Shown here piece after piece: positions 1 to 11,277 of a stretch of 64,000 nt of DNA; the first letter of the stretch is position 1, and every line of letters begins with the position of its first letter. This DNA comes from Omphalotus guepiniiformis (taxonomy: Eukaryota > Basidiomycota > Agaricomycetes > Agaricales > Omphalotaceae), in assembly GCA_028554645.1 (NCBI GenBank), contig JAQOOI010000078.1:248001-312000 (forward strand), written 5' to 3'. The position numbers and the translations under genes were made by a program. Under the pieces are notes generated by a model. The model was given only the letters and a program-made list of their open reading frames with translations. It was not told the DNA's origin and ran no database searches.

Positions 1-158
1 ACTTGCAGCGCGTTTGAACGCTGCTTTTGACGTTGTCCTTGAGTTTGAGCTTGACCACATGGAGGTACGCAGGCAAGAACTGGGGCGTGGCAAAATGATA
101 GTCTTGGACCATATCTGGAAGCCGATGATCCAAATCTGGAGGTGGCGCACCAAGTTTG
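1..158 (-). CDS. Partial unidentified protein, internal exon at left edge
   Basis: The minus strand is open from about 158 to the window edge and reads as ordinary protein, with a Pro-rich start (APPPDLDHRLPDM) followed by a stretch containing HFATPQFLPAYLHVV and KLKLKDNVKSS. A splice acceptor (TTAAG on the minus strand) lies at 159-160, just upstream of the open stretch, and an in-frame stop lies beyond it, so this looks like an internal exon whose first exon is between about 165 and 380. The gene runs leftward out of the window, downstream of the cupredoxin gene on the same strand. I do not recognise the family. Only the open frame and codon sense support it; the first exon was not fixed. 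Confidence 0.5.
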
Positions 159-381
159 CTTAATTCTTACTATTGAGCAATCTCGTCGTTCAAAGAACGA
201 TTAATCAAGTCAAAAAAAATCACGCTTCTTGGTATAAAGTGGCCTCGCATTGTCCAGTACGAAAGAAACTGTTGATCGACAACATTCTAAGGTATCAAAA
301 AAACCGGGCACTACTAGCGTACTCAGCAGATATCAAGGTGCCATCAAGACAAGTCATAAAAAGACGTGACAAGAACCAAGT

Positions 382-2228
382 CTAAAGAAAGGACGCTGCT
401 AATGCAGCAATAACGAGGGACACCCCGGCACTTCCGACACGAACAGATACACCTCCATTGCTGGATCCGGTAGCCGAGGTGGAGGGTGCGGAGGAGGAAG
501 CGCTCGAAGTACCATTTTGCTGCTCGGCAACACTCTGGAAAGCAGAGAAGTTTTTGGGACCGGCTTCAACCTGTTGACCATAGTAATTAGCACCAGCCTT
601 TCTTAGAGATGAACTTGTTGATAGTTGATCGTATGACATACCGAGTTTACGGCAAACACCATTCCTGCACCACAGTGGCTCTTGGGGGTTTGTTGACGGC
701 ACTGAAAAGAACATACATGAAACTCTGTTTTAGGAAATGTCGAAGAGGACCTACGTAGACCCAGATTGGTGCCGTGTCGTTAACAGTGACATTGAAAGTC
801 GGGAAGTCAGTCGAGTTATCCGGAACAGGGAAGCTGAGTTGTAGAGAAAGCTAAGCCAAAAAGTTCTGAATAAAGTACTACTTCAGCTTACAAGTCCGAC
901 TTGAATCCAGTAGTACCGTTAACGTTCATAGGGAGGCAAGGGCTAATACCGGAGCTCAGAACACTTGTATCAAAAAAGTTACAAATACTCACCTTGCGAA
1001 AGTCGATTGAACGATGCTGTGATTCTTCTGTTGGCTAAAAATAACATCTTTGAGAAAAATCAAAATATCGGCGACACATGGGCACATACAACTCAAACAT
1101 GATGGTGTCACGGGGCTTAGCATCAACGCGAGAGGGAGAGAATGTAAGTTGACCGCTTGATCCTCCGACAACCACTTTGATGACATCTCCATCAAGAGAT
1201 GCAGGCGTAGGCGCAGGCGAGCCGGGATAAGAAGAGTAAGTCGTAGTCCAGGTTGAAGACTCCAGGGTTATGGGTTGAGTCACCAAGGTCGGATCGGCCG
1301 CAGGAGGAGCTGCCAGATACAAAGTCAGTAAAACTTCAAATTTAGTGCAGAGTATTGCATACCGGTGATATCTCCACTGGCAGCAGTGGCAGTAGCGGAT
1401 GCAGCAGGAGTTGCTGAGGCGGCAGCAGCGCTGCTCAAACTAGCGCCGATCGCGAGTGCCTCCTGTTTGAAGTTGTCAAAGGAGTTGGGTGAACCATCGG
1501 GTGGGCAGTTCGCGCTAAAAATCATTCCTTGACCACAGTGGCTGGCGGGAGTGTCGGCAGCCTTATGGTTCAAGAGGTTAACTAAACGAAGAAACTGTAG
1601 ACGATGATAGTATGTACCTGTCGGCATAAAACCCAAACGGGATCGGTCTGTATCATTTCATAAAGCGTCAATAGGTATTGGAAAGATATGTGGAAGGCGA
1701 ATTTCACTGACCGTGTTAACGACAACCGTGTAGGTAGGGAAATTATCAGTCTGGTTAGCGGCTACAGGCATACTGACAGGCAACGATGAGTTTCGTTGCG
1801 TTAAAGGACATGCCGCGAAAAATGCTTACAAGCCAGAGTCAAAACCTCCGTCTTTCAGACTACATGGCTATACGTCGAACATTTCAGTAAAACTAGACTA
1901 GGGACTCGAGGCTTAAAGACTTACGCTGGCAAAGCTACTTTGAGTCACCTATTATGCAGTCCGTCAATATACATCATTAGAAAAAGGAGGGCAGTCAAAT
2001 CTGACAGTGTGATTCTTTGCCACAAAATGGAACACGATCTGATCGCCTACTTCAGCGGACTAGAAATGAAATTAGAATTTCAACAATGGACAAAGGCTCA
2101 ATTATGACACTTACTATCGCCTCGGGACTGAAACTTAGACCACCACTTCCTACTTGCACGTCATGAATGGCAGCACTGACAAAGGGCAGTAAAACCAGGC
2201 CCGCAGAGAATATTGAAGCAGAGAACAT
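382..2228 (-). CDS. Extracellular double-cupredoxin protein, GPI-anchored
   Basis: The start at 2228 gives a secretion signal (MFSASIFSAGLVLLPFVSAA), followed by HDVQVGSGGLSFSPEAI, the opening of a fungal cupredoxin. Spliced on the minus strand, the gene encodes two blue-copper-like domains. Domain 1 has KNHTVTQSSFASPC, FMPVAANQTDNFPTY, TDPVWVLCRQ and SHCGQGM. Domain 2 has KNHSIVQSTF, SPCLPMNVNGTTGF, FPVPDNSTDFPTF, APIWVY and SHCGAGM. Each domain therefore shows the candidate His, Cys, His and Met copper ligands. A Ser/Ala/Thr-rich linker (about 1380-1440) joins the domains. The C-terminus is Ser-rich and ends in a hydrophobic tail (SLVIAALAASFL), which suggests a GPI signal. About ten small exons are needed; junctions are GT-AG where I checked. 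The likely place is the cell wall or outer membrane face; redox activity or substrate is unknown. Confidence 0.85.
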
Positions 2229-3779
2229 CGCTAGCGATTTAAGAACAAAGTGAGCTATGTTGAACGCGAAAGAACGTGGTAGAGCCTGAAGAGAGAAGGG
2301 AAAGAAAGGACGTAACCAGAGATGCGAGGGGCAAGGAAGGAAAAAGGAAGGAAAGATAGTGAAAATGGCAAAATGTCAGCTGCATGGCTTTTGTAGTGCG
2401 TCGAGGAACCAACATAAGGTTCCTATTTGCTTTCTTGTTCAGGGTGATCCCATCGTCCCATTGGCTAGGAGAGCTTAGCAGGCTTCGCAAGGCATTCATG
2501 TTTCCCACATAATGCGGAAACGGAATCAGATGATATGTTATAACTTCCGTGTAGCCCTCAGCTCATCTAAGGGTCACATATTGACCAACCCAGCGTTCCA
2601 GGTGGTACAGAACAGCACAGATACCGTGAAGCAAAGCAGATGAGGATTTTGAGGAGAATTCATTCCATACAAGAATGCTTCCTGTAGCAAATATTATTTG
2701 TCCGACCGCACGGTCAGCTTTGATCCGAGTGACACATTGCTGTTGGAAAAAAAGTGAGACATGAGCGATATGAGCGTCAAGATGCGCGGCCATTGGCTGT
2801 TAGGTTGTCAAGGGACTCCTGAAGGGCTGGTGACTTCCTACTCTGGAGATCAGCGGTGATGACATAAGCGGATACATATGTACCGCTGTACTGGTTTTCC
2901 TGAGCGCTAAACTCAGAAGCGCTAACGCTCTCCTCTCCTGTTACACAGACTGTAATCCTGAGCTCCTACCTGAGGTTCAATATGGAAACTCAAACAATAG
3001 GGGATTTTCTGTCTACAAGCTCGAGCTTCAAGTCAACTTCAAGTATCTCTTCTGACGAGGCAAGAGTTTACGATCTAGTTGCAATGTGATTTGGCTCTGG
3101 CAGACGTGATGCAACATTTACATCGAGTTCAATATCCAATACTAGTGTTCATCTGCACTCTACAATCAAGCAAAACTTTGATTCACTCCGTCTGTTGCTG
3201 TGTTGTGTCATTTTAGACGCTGCAGACATTGCGTCTGTCACTCGGAGTTTCGGTGTGTCGGACTACTGGCATGTGGCTGCTTCAGAGGGCGGCCCACGAT
3301 TATTTTAAGAGCGTAGTATCCATCCAAAACAATGAAGAGGGAGGAGAGTTGCCGCCTGGTTTTGCGCGACGGAAACAGGCGATACCGGCATTTGCACGTT
3401 GCCAGCTTATTGTCTTTTTCGGACCAGGAGGAGGTAACCCAGACCGTCTTTTTGTTTTCGCTCCAACTCGTACCTGCTTATGTGCCGGCGATCAGTGAAG
3501 AACAGGTATTCTGCAAGACATTCAACACAAAATATCAACACAAAGACCTCCAATGGTTGTATCCTTGCACGATTTCAAGACGAGATGAACTCTTTCGTCG
3601 GATAGTGCTATCCTTTCTCGGCCTATGCTCGTTCTTGTCATATAATTTATCGACAGGATGGCTGCGCTTGGCCGTTCACTGGCGAAGCTCGGATCTACGG
3701 TCTGCAAAGAACAATTACTTCGGTCACTTTGTCTTACTGCTGTTGTCAAGCCCTGGACCATGCTCCACCTTCGCCCGGG
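2229..3779. other. Intergenic region, no convincing gene
   Basis: This is the shared 5' region of the cupredoxin gene (minus) and the pheromone precursor (plus). Several open frames exist (for example minus 2563-2793 and plus 3332-3847) but none shows a recognisable domain, a sensible splice pattern or a signal sequence. AACAAT and ACAAAG-type sequences occur at about 3328, 3711 and (reverse) 3728. Confidence 0.5.
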
Positions 3780-3787
3780 TATATATA
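3780..3787 (+). promoter_or_regulatory. TATA box of the pheromone precursor gene
   Basis: A perfect TATATATA lies about 90 bp upstream of the precursor ATG at 3878. ACAATT at 3711 and a reverse ACAAAG at 3728-3733 lie 50-70 bp further up. HMG-box pheromone-response factors of basidiomycetes bind ACAAAG/ACAAT-like sites, so these are candidate response elements by analogy only. Confidence 0.5.
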
Positions 3788-3877
3788 GCGGACGCGTTCA
3801 GCAATCATTCTGCCACCTACTTTTTACTACCGCGACATCAGCCTTAATAGCTCGCAGACTACTTGCCTGCCACAGCC

Positions 3878-4048
3878 ATGGACCTTTTTACTAGCATAAC
3901 CACCCTAATTTCATTCGACACTTCTGTGAAGGTCGACGACGACAGTTCTATCAGTAGTACTCGACGGACTGTTGACACAGAGGATCCCTTACCGGTAGAT
4001 GAAGAGCGCAACGGTAATGCATCCACCTCTTGCTGCACCATTGCATGA
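3878..4048 (+). CDS. Mating pheromone precursor (farnesylated lipopeptide), CaaX type
   Basis: This is a single-exon, 56-residue peptide starting MDLFTSITTL and ending SCCTIA before TGA. The features match basidiomycete mating pheromone precursors: length of 50-60 residues, an acidic/polar middle, a conserved-looking PVDEER motif that fits the charged dipeptide (ER) where the propeptide is cut, and a C-terminal CaaX box (C-T-I-A) for farnesylation. The inferred mature peptide is roughly NGNASTSC with a lipidated terminal Cys after removal of TIA. I chose the second ATG (3878) rather than the upstream in-frame one at 3863, because MDLFTSI resembles the usual N-terminus and lies better behind the TATA box. 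The peptide would signal to a STE3-type receptor on a compatible partner; no receptor gene is in the window. A cysteine directly before the CaaX cysteine is unusual. Such small genes are often missed by automatic annotation. Confidence 0.85.
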   Translation: MDLFTSITTLISFDTSVKVDDDSSISSTRRTVDTEDPLPVDEERNGNASTSCCTIA

Positions 4049-4687
4049 GGCATCGTTTAATCTTATCGTTCTTGTGAGTGTTGGCTCCTCTTGTTCCTGC
4101 GAACTCCCATAATAACCACAATTGCCACCGACAGATCTGACTGCAATTGCTATCATACTTTCGCGTTTTATCATGCTCCTTTCACCGAACACTTTATGTC
4201 TTTTGTGCCGGTGGGGTCAAAGACAACCCTGCCAAAACATGCCCTTCCTATGAATTATGTACTTATATTTCTCCTCATGAATATGGTCAGTAATAATCAC
4301 CTTTGACGCGGAAGATGGTGCGCTAATGACGTCCGTTACAGATACTGTAGGCCTACTCCCAAATCATTTACGTGTAGCATAGACTTGTCACGCAGGTTGC
4401 AGTAATACATGAAACGGATTCCAGTCCGATTGTACTTATCTTTTACATGAACTTTACACTAGTATACAATAAATGCTGTTAATATTGAATGAACCTTGAC
4501 CGGACTGCAAGGAAAATCCATCTCGACAGAGTGCAGCAGAGCCTGCCAAGAGAGAAACACTCCGCTCCGCCAGACCGTGAGAGCCACCTTCCTGAAATTG
4601 CTGACTTCGACTTCAACTCTTTTGCCTTGACCTCATCGTTAACATACGACCTGAAGGTTCGGCTGCTGGACGTCGAGCGCGACCACC
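4049..4687. other. Intergenic: pheromone 3' region and VPS35 promoter
   Basis: No coding sequence is supported. A possible 3'-UTR intron of the pheromone gene (GTGAGT near 4075 to an AG near 4134) can be drawn but not proved. Confidence 0.4.
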
Positions 4688-7600
4688 ATGGCACTTCCTG
4701 TGATGGAGGAGGGTAAACTTCTTAGTGAGGCCCTCAATACCGTCAAGATTCAAGTTCAACAAATGAAGAGAAATCTTGTAAGTCCGCAGCCTCTCCGGTT
4801 ATCGCGAATTGCTGTTAACACTATTTGTAGGAACTGGACCTGCTAATGGACGCTCTCAAGAGTGCGAGCTTAATGCTTGCAGAGCTACGAACCTCTTCGT
4901 TATCCCCAAAGCAATATTATGAACTTTGTGAGCGATTAACTTATGCGTCTTCTGCATACGTATTCATTGTGCGAATAAAACAGACATGGCTGTTTTTGAT
5001 GCCTTGCGACACCTATCCAACTACCTGTATGACGCGCATATCCAAGGAAAACACCATCTGGCCGACCTCTACGAGTTGGTCCAATATGCTGGCAATATCA
5101 TTCCCCGACTATATCTCATGATAACTGTCGGTTCCGTTTACATGTCCATTCAGGATGCGCCAGTGAAGGAAATCATGAAAGATATGATGGAAATGTCTCG
5201 TGGTGTACTTCATCCTATCCGCGGCCTTTTCATGCGTCACTATTTGAGTGGCCAGACTCGAGATCATCTCCCCGTAGGCGTTGACCCCGGGTGCGTATTC
5301 AAGCTGTATTCCTTTTCTCCATGCTCACTCTTCGTCAGTCCTACTGGAAACTTACAAGATTCAATCTCCTTCGTTCTTACCAACTTCATCGAAATGAACA
5401 AGCTATGGGTACGCCTACAACATCAGGGGCATTCGCGCGATCGAGAAAAGCGGGAGATGGAACGCAAAGAGCTGCGAATCCTCGTCGGAACCAATCTTGT
5501 TCGCCTCAGCCAGCTTGACGGCGTTGACCTCGACATGTACCAGCGGATCATCCTACCGAGCGTCCTGGAACAAGTCGTGAACTGTAAGGACGTCATCGCA
5601 CAGGAATACCTAATGGAGGTGGTCATTCAGGTCTTCACCGACGAGTTTCATCTACACACTCTCGGTCCATTCTTATCTGCAACAGCGCAATTACATCCGA
5701 AGGTCAACATTAAACAGATTGTCATCGCGCTCATTGACCGGCTGGCAGCGTATGCCGCGCGCGAAGCTGAGAATGAGGATCCTGAAGAGACCAAGCGGCA
5801 AGAGGAAGCTGCTGCACGACGTCTAGCTGAGAAGGTCAAGATACAGAAGGCTAAGGCACGCGAGACTGCGTCCCCTGCTACTCCAGTTCCTCCGGAAGCT
5901 AGTGCATGGGATTCAGCGGAACCAGCCAGCGCAACGACAGAGTCATCGACAGAGCCAACGACACCGGCACCGAATGGCAGTGGCGCGGAAGAGAAGCTGG
6001 ACGAAGTGAAACACGAAGGAAAGGGTAAAGACAAGGAAGGTTCGCCTGTGCGGAAGTTTAGAGGAGTGCCGGAAAATGTTCAGCTATTTGAGGTATTCTG
6101 GAAGCAGGTCGTTGAGCTCATCAAGGTGTGTTTAATCAAAGTGAACGTCAGGAACCAGACTGAATTATCATAGGCCCGACCGGACCTTTCAATACAAGAC
6201 ATCACAGCACTATTTGTTTCCTTGACCAACCTGTCACTAAGCTGTTACCCAGATCGTCTGGAATACGTAGATCAAATACTCAGCTATGCTGAAAGCAAGA
6301 TCCAAGAATTCATTGAGAGTCCTGATCTGCATGCGCAGCAGACCACGTCCAACCTCGCGGCGTTGCTCGTTGCACCTATAAATTCCTATCAATCTGTTCT
6401 TACCCTACTCGCCATACCGAACTATGCCCCTCTTCTATCTAAACAATTATTTTCAACACGGCGGTCTATTGCGCATTCGATCATCTCCTCGGTGCTGAAG
6501 AATGAGACCATTGTCGATACCCCTGAGGATGTCGATGGAGTGCTGGAGCTGTGTCACGTTCTCATTAAAGATCAGTCGGATTCAGCTTCTCCGGGAATCA
6601 ATGGATCAGGCAAGGAAGCATCGGGGATGAAGGACATGAGGAGGCAGGGTCCGTATTCTGTGGAGAGAGAGGAGATGGCTGAGGAACAGGGATGGGTGGC
6701 CAGAATGGTTCATTTGTTCAGGGCCGAATCATTGGACACCCAGTTTGAGGTAGGCCAGTACCTTATCCTTCGGCGACGACACTAATTTTCTTTTTTCTAG
6801 CTTTTGCAAACAGCATCGAAGCACTTTGATGCTGGAGGCGAGCGCATGCGGTACACGTTCCCAGCTCTTATTACATCGACTATCAAGCTGTGTCGACGGT
6901 ACAAGAACCGGGAGCACTTGGTCTGTCATCAGTACTTCCTGCTTCATATAAACTGAACTCATGCGTGCGTGTGTGTCATGTAGGAAGAAGACTGGGAAAC
7001 CAAAGTGTCTGCGATCCTCAAGTTCGTCAGACGGATGAACTTTACCCTCGCTAATCAAGTGGACGCCCCTGCCATTGCTTTACGTCTCAACCTTCTCGCG
7101 GCCCAGATCGCTGACGAGTGCGGCATTGAGGATTTAACCTACGACTTCTACGTGCAGGCGTTCAGCGTATACGAAGATAATATATCCGAATCTCGGGCAC
7201 AGTTGCAGGCGATTACTTTGATCATCGGAACACTGAGTGGTGCAAAAGTGTTCGGGGTGGATAACTATGATACGCTGATTACAAAAGCCGCTTTGCATGG
7301 CGCGAAGCTGCTGAAAAAGAGTCATCAAGCGACAGCAGTTGGACTTGCGAGCCATTTATGGTGGCAAGAAGCCCCTCCCCCTGCAGAGGGCGAGGCACCG
7401 GCACCAAAGGAGTCCACAGAAAAACCCAAGGAAAACGGTGCTGATGTCAAGGCGGTATGGCTCGTGTCTGTGATTTCGCTTCGCCAGAGTTCTGACATCC
7501 GCGTATTTTGTAGTATCCCCACCAGGACAGCAAACGTGTCCTTGAATGTTTGCAGAAGTCGCTACGTATCGCTAACTCTGCGATAGAAGAAATTGTGACT

Positions 7601-7987
7601 GTACAACTCTACTGCGATACATTGGACCAGTATCTGTATTATTTGGACCGTGGCACGCCAGCTGTACGTATTTCTACAACTTAAGGTTTACCTCCCAGGC
7701 TTACATTTCAGCAGGTCGCGCCGAAATTCGTCAACAGCTTGGTAGAACTGATCACCTCGAGCATCGACAATATCTCGTCGCCAGACGTCCATCCTTCTCA
7801 GCGCGCACCTCCAGGTCTTATTGAAGGTGTTCAGACGCCAGAGATGATTGTACGGCACTTCAGGAATAGCTTGTTTTACATCCAGAGACGGAAAAACGCT
7901 GCTGCAGAGGGGTCATCGGCGAATGACTCGAGATGGGATGAAGTAGAGGTGGTTGGTGCGCTGCTGAAAATGGGTATTGGCCGGTGA
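4688..7987 (+). CDS. VPS35: Vacuolar protein sorting protein 35, retromer core
   Basis: VPS35 is the cargo-binding backbone of retromer, which returns receptors from endosomes to the Golgi. The start at 4688 gives [19 protein letters not shown], then QVQQMKRNL and [20 protein letters not shown], the conserved VPS35 head. Next come [20 protein letters not shown] (the PRLYLM motif that binds VPS26) and [17 protein letters not shown]. Later blocks are [43 protein letters not shown] (both split here for reading), [20 protein letters not shown] and the C-terminal helical solenoid that binds VPS29, ending LLKMGIGR. A charged Ala/Pro/Ser insert (about 5800-6050) interrupts the solenoid, as in other fungal VPS35. 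About eight GT-AG introns join the conserved blocks in frame, for example 5290-5339. The gene looks intact and the length fits the family. Confidence 0.95.
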
Positions 7988-8226
7988 TTAATGCGAATGT
8001 GTTTGCGTCGCGTACGCACTGGTGTTTTTTGTGTATTTTACGATGCTCTGGCCAGGAGTCCTTTTTCTATTAAATTATCTCTCGGATTACATTACTTGCG
8101 GTCTCAGCTATGCCATGATTGCAGTAAACTACTCTCAATGTTGTCCTGCACAACAATGGTTAAGCTAATTTTTCGACTTCTATATATGGACTATCATTGG
8201 TATCACTCCTAACTTCAACTTGTGTC

Positions 8227-10985
8227 ATGTCAGATCCAACCACACAATCAAACTACACGAAAATTGCCACTGATCACATATCATTCAAATGGAGCATTGA
8301 TTTCGAGAAGCAAGTCATCGCAGGGTCTGCAACCCATACCTTGAAGGTCATCGAAGATGGTGTCGACGAAGTGATGTCAGTACGGTGTTGTAGTGTCAGA
8401 AAAGCACTTACATGGAAGATCTTTCATCAGTTTCGATACGCTGGAATTGGACCTAAGTCGTGTAGAGGTTGAAGGGAAAACGGCATCTGTGAGTCTTTAA
8501 AATATGTCACTCTGGACTTTCCATGTAATGATGAATTATAATGCGATCTTTTGATCTCAAGGCTAAACATGAGATTATGGGATCTGCGTTACATATACCT
8601 CTGCCATCCGCCTTGAAGGCTGGAACATCCGTAAATGTGACCATCTACTACCAAACGACCAAAGGTGCTATCGCGTTGCAATGGCTGGATAAAGAGTAAG
8701 TGCTTGATGTAGACGATACTATGTTCTGTATGTTGACTTGGTCATCGAGAAATTCAGGCAAACCCAGGGCAAATCTTTTCCGTATCTGTTCAGTCAATGC
8801 CAGCCAATCTACGCTCGAGCCATGACCCCCGTTCAAGGTACTCATTATCATTCTTTAGGTCTGAGTTATGATCTGATTCAGTCAAATAGACACACCATCC
8901 GTGAAGATAGTCAGTTACTTTTCGACGCGACAACATACTGAAAACTGACATGGCGTGTTCAGACGTACTCAGCTGAAATTACTTCAGTTCTACCAGCTCT
9001 CATGTCGGCCATTCGCAAATCGCCACCTTCAGACGGACCTGCACATGATGGAAAGATTATCGGAAAGGATTCTGTCACGTACATCTATCACCAAGTATGT
9101 CTGCGTTGCATAACTCGATCCATCCTACTTACCCGGCTTTTGACACCAACCCGTCCCAATCCCCTCTTACTTAATCGCCATCGCCTCAGGAAACGTGGTG
9201 TATCGAGCTTTGCCCCGTCCGAAAGACAAATCTTGGTCTTGTGGAATATGGGCTGAGCCCGAGTTGATCGATGCTGCATACTGGGAGTTTAGTGAAGATA
9301 CGGCAAGGTCACCCTTTTCTCAAGATTCCTATTCTTTAGGATCGCGCTTCTTACTTTCATCTCCTTCTGAACAGGTTCCTGGCCGCTGAAGAGCAACTGG
9401 TCGTACCCTACAGATTTGGTGTATACGATTTACTCGTTTTACCGCCATCATTTCCCTATGGAGGAATGGAAAATCGACCCTTCTCTCTGCTTCAGCTCAA
9501 TGTTATTGACATCTTCCTAGGAAAATGCCTGCTTGACGTTCTTGACACCGAGTAAGTTATCATCATCAAGAAGGAAATTATGTAGAGTTCAACAAACACA
9601 TTATTTCACCCAGCTTTACTTGCAGGGGATCGCACTCTTGTCGATGTCATAGCTCACGAACTCACTCATTCTTGGTTCGGTAATGGAGTAACGTGAGTGC
9701 TTCGTTCTACTACGGCAACTCTATGTTGATACACAAGTCATTCAGCCACGCTCATGCTTCACATTTCTGGTTAAACGAGGGATGGACGACTTACATCGAA
9801 CGCCTTCTTCTACAAGTCATACATTCCCCCGCCGATCGTGGATTTTCATTTTTGATTGGTCACAAAGCAATGACAGACGCGCTCGAGCTGTACGCAGACC
9901 GTCCCAAATACCAGAGGCTCGTCATTGATTTTGAAAAAGGAGAAGACCCCGATGATGCCTATAGTGGGTGATTATCCGTTCTTGTTTTAGGGCATAGAAT
10001 GTGTATTCTGATTGTAGGCAGAATTCCATATGACAAAGGTGCCAATTTGATTCTTCATCTCGGTTTGTTGTTTCGCATCTCAAGTTTTCATCAAGAGTAC
10101 TCATAGCTGCTGTGTAGAAAGGACTCTGGGTGGCTTAGATGTCTTCTTGCCTTACGTGCGAGACTATGTTTCGACCTTCATAGGCAAGAGCATTACTACG
10201 GAGCAATGGAAGTCACATTTGTATGCGTTCTACGAAAAGAATGGTGGCGAGGAAAAGATCAAGGCACTTGACACTGTTGATTGGAACGTGAGTATCCTAT
10301 GTTTGTTCAAAGATTCGCAGTGACGTACTTGAGGTTGAATATAGGCATGGTTTTATGGCGAGGGATTGAAATTACCTGTTGAAATGGAGTACGATACATC
10401 TCTAGCTCAATCGGCGTACTCCTTAGCGGAACGCTGGGATGCTTCACGCTCGGCAGATGTTTCAAAGCTAGATTTCCAGGAATCTGATCTGAATAGATTC
10501 AACTCGAACCAAAAAGGTACTCAAACGTCAGCGTTGGTTCAAAGATATTAACTCAGAATAATGTGCAGTCGTATTCCTGGAGCGTCTCCAATCCTACAAA
10601 CCTCTCCCCTCATCACATGTCGAGCATTTAGGCGACCTGTACAAAATCTCGTCAACGCCCAACGCGGAAATTCGTCAGCGCTTCTACCGAGTTGCCCTCG
10701 CCGATACTTCAAGCTCTGCCGCGAAGAAATACGCATCCGAGGCAGCTGGATGGGTAATTGGCAACGGCACTGGTATGGTTGTGGGCAGGATGAAATTTTG
10801 TCGAGATATCTTCCGCGCTGTATACAAGGTCGATAAGGACTTGGCTGTAACTGCGTTCCAGAAGGAGAAGAATTCGTTCCACCCAATTGCTCGCAGGTTG
10901 ATAGAAAAGGTATGAATTAGAGCAATGGTCAATGATTCAATGGCTTACCTTTTGACTCCTGCAGGACCTAAAACTGTCCACTTAA
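8227..10985 (+). CDS. Leukotriene A-4 hydrolase type M1 aminopeptidase
   Basis: This is a zinc metallopeptidase of the M1 family, cytosolic, acting as an aminopeptidase and epoxide hydrolase. The start [20 protein letters not shown] matches the family N-terminus. Further blocks are [61 protein letters not shown] (the exopeptidase GxMEN motif), [13 protein letters not shown] (zinc HExxH), [10 protein letters not shown] (third zinc ligand Glu), [14 protein letters not shown] and the C-terminal helical domain ending RRLIEKDLKLST. About fourteen exons are needed. Most junctions are GT-AG, but two introns forced by conserved sequence (9095-9149 and 9469-9520) lack one canonical end and are flanked by direct repeats; see findings. 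If those introns are not removed, the protein would stop early. Confidence 0.92.
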
Positions 10986-11277
10986 AGGGTCTCTGATAAC
11001 CAAGACTAAAGATGCGAACTTAGTTTAGGTGCTCTGTAACTTCGTCGCTTCAGAAACATAGTCAACCTTCCTGCTTCTGCATTTACCCGCGTACTGGAAG
11101 GCAAGTCGTAAGCAGTAAGGTCAGCTTTGACCGATATTATTGTCCTAAGTATGAGGGAGATGAGGCATGTCACTTGCAGGTTGAGAGTACAAAGATGTTG
11201 AACAGCCGCAAATGGCAAATGCAAATGAGTGACTAGAATACTACACGCTAGAAGCAGACAAGGGTATACAATGCAGA

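Noticed and set aside
2563..2793. 76-codon minus-strand frame downstream of the pheromone promoter
   Set aside because: Some protein-like look, but no family, no supported start or splice sites.
9971..10025. Apparent further non-canonical intron in the aminopeptidase (AYSG/IPYDKG)
   Set aside because: Using the acceptor GGCAG gives a normal GT-AG intron and the frame is kept.
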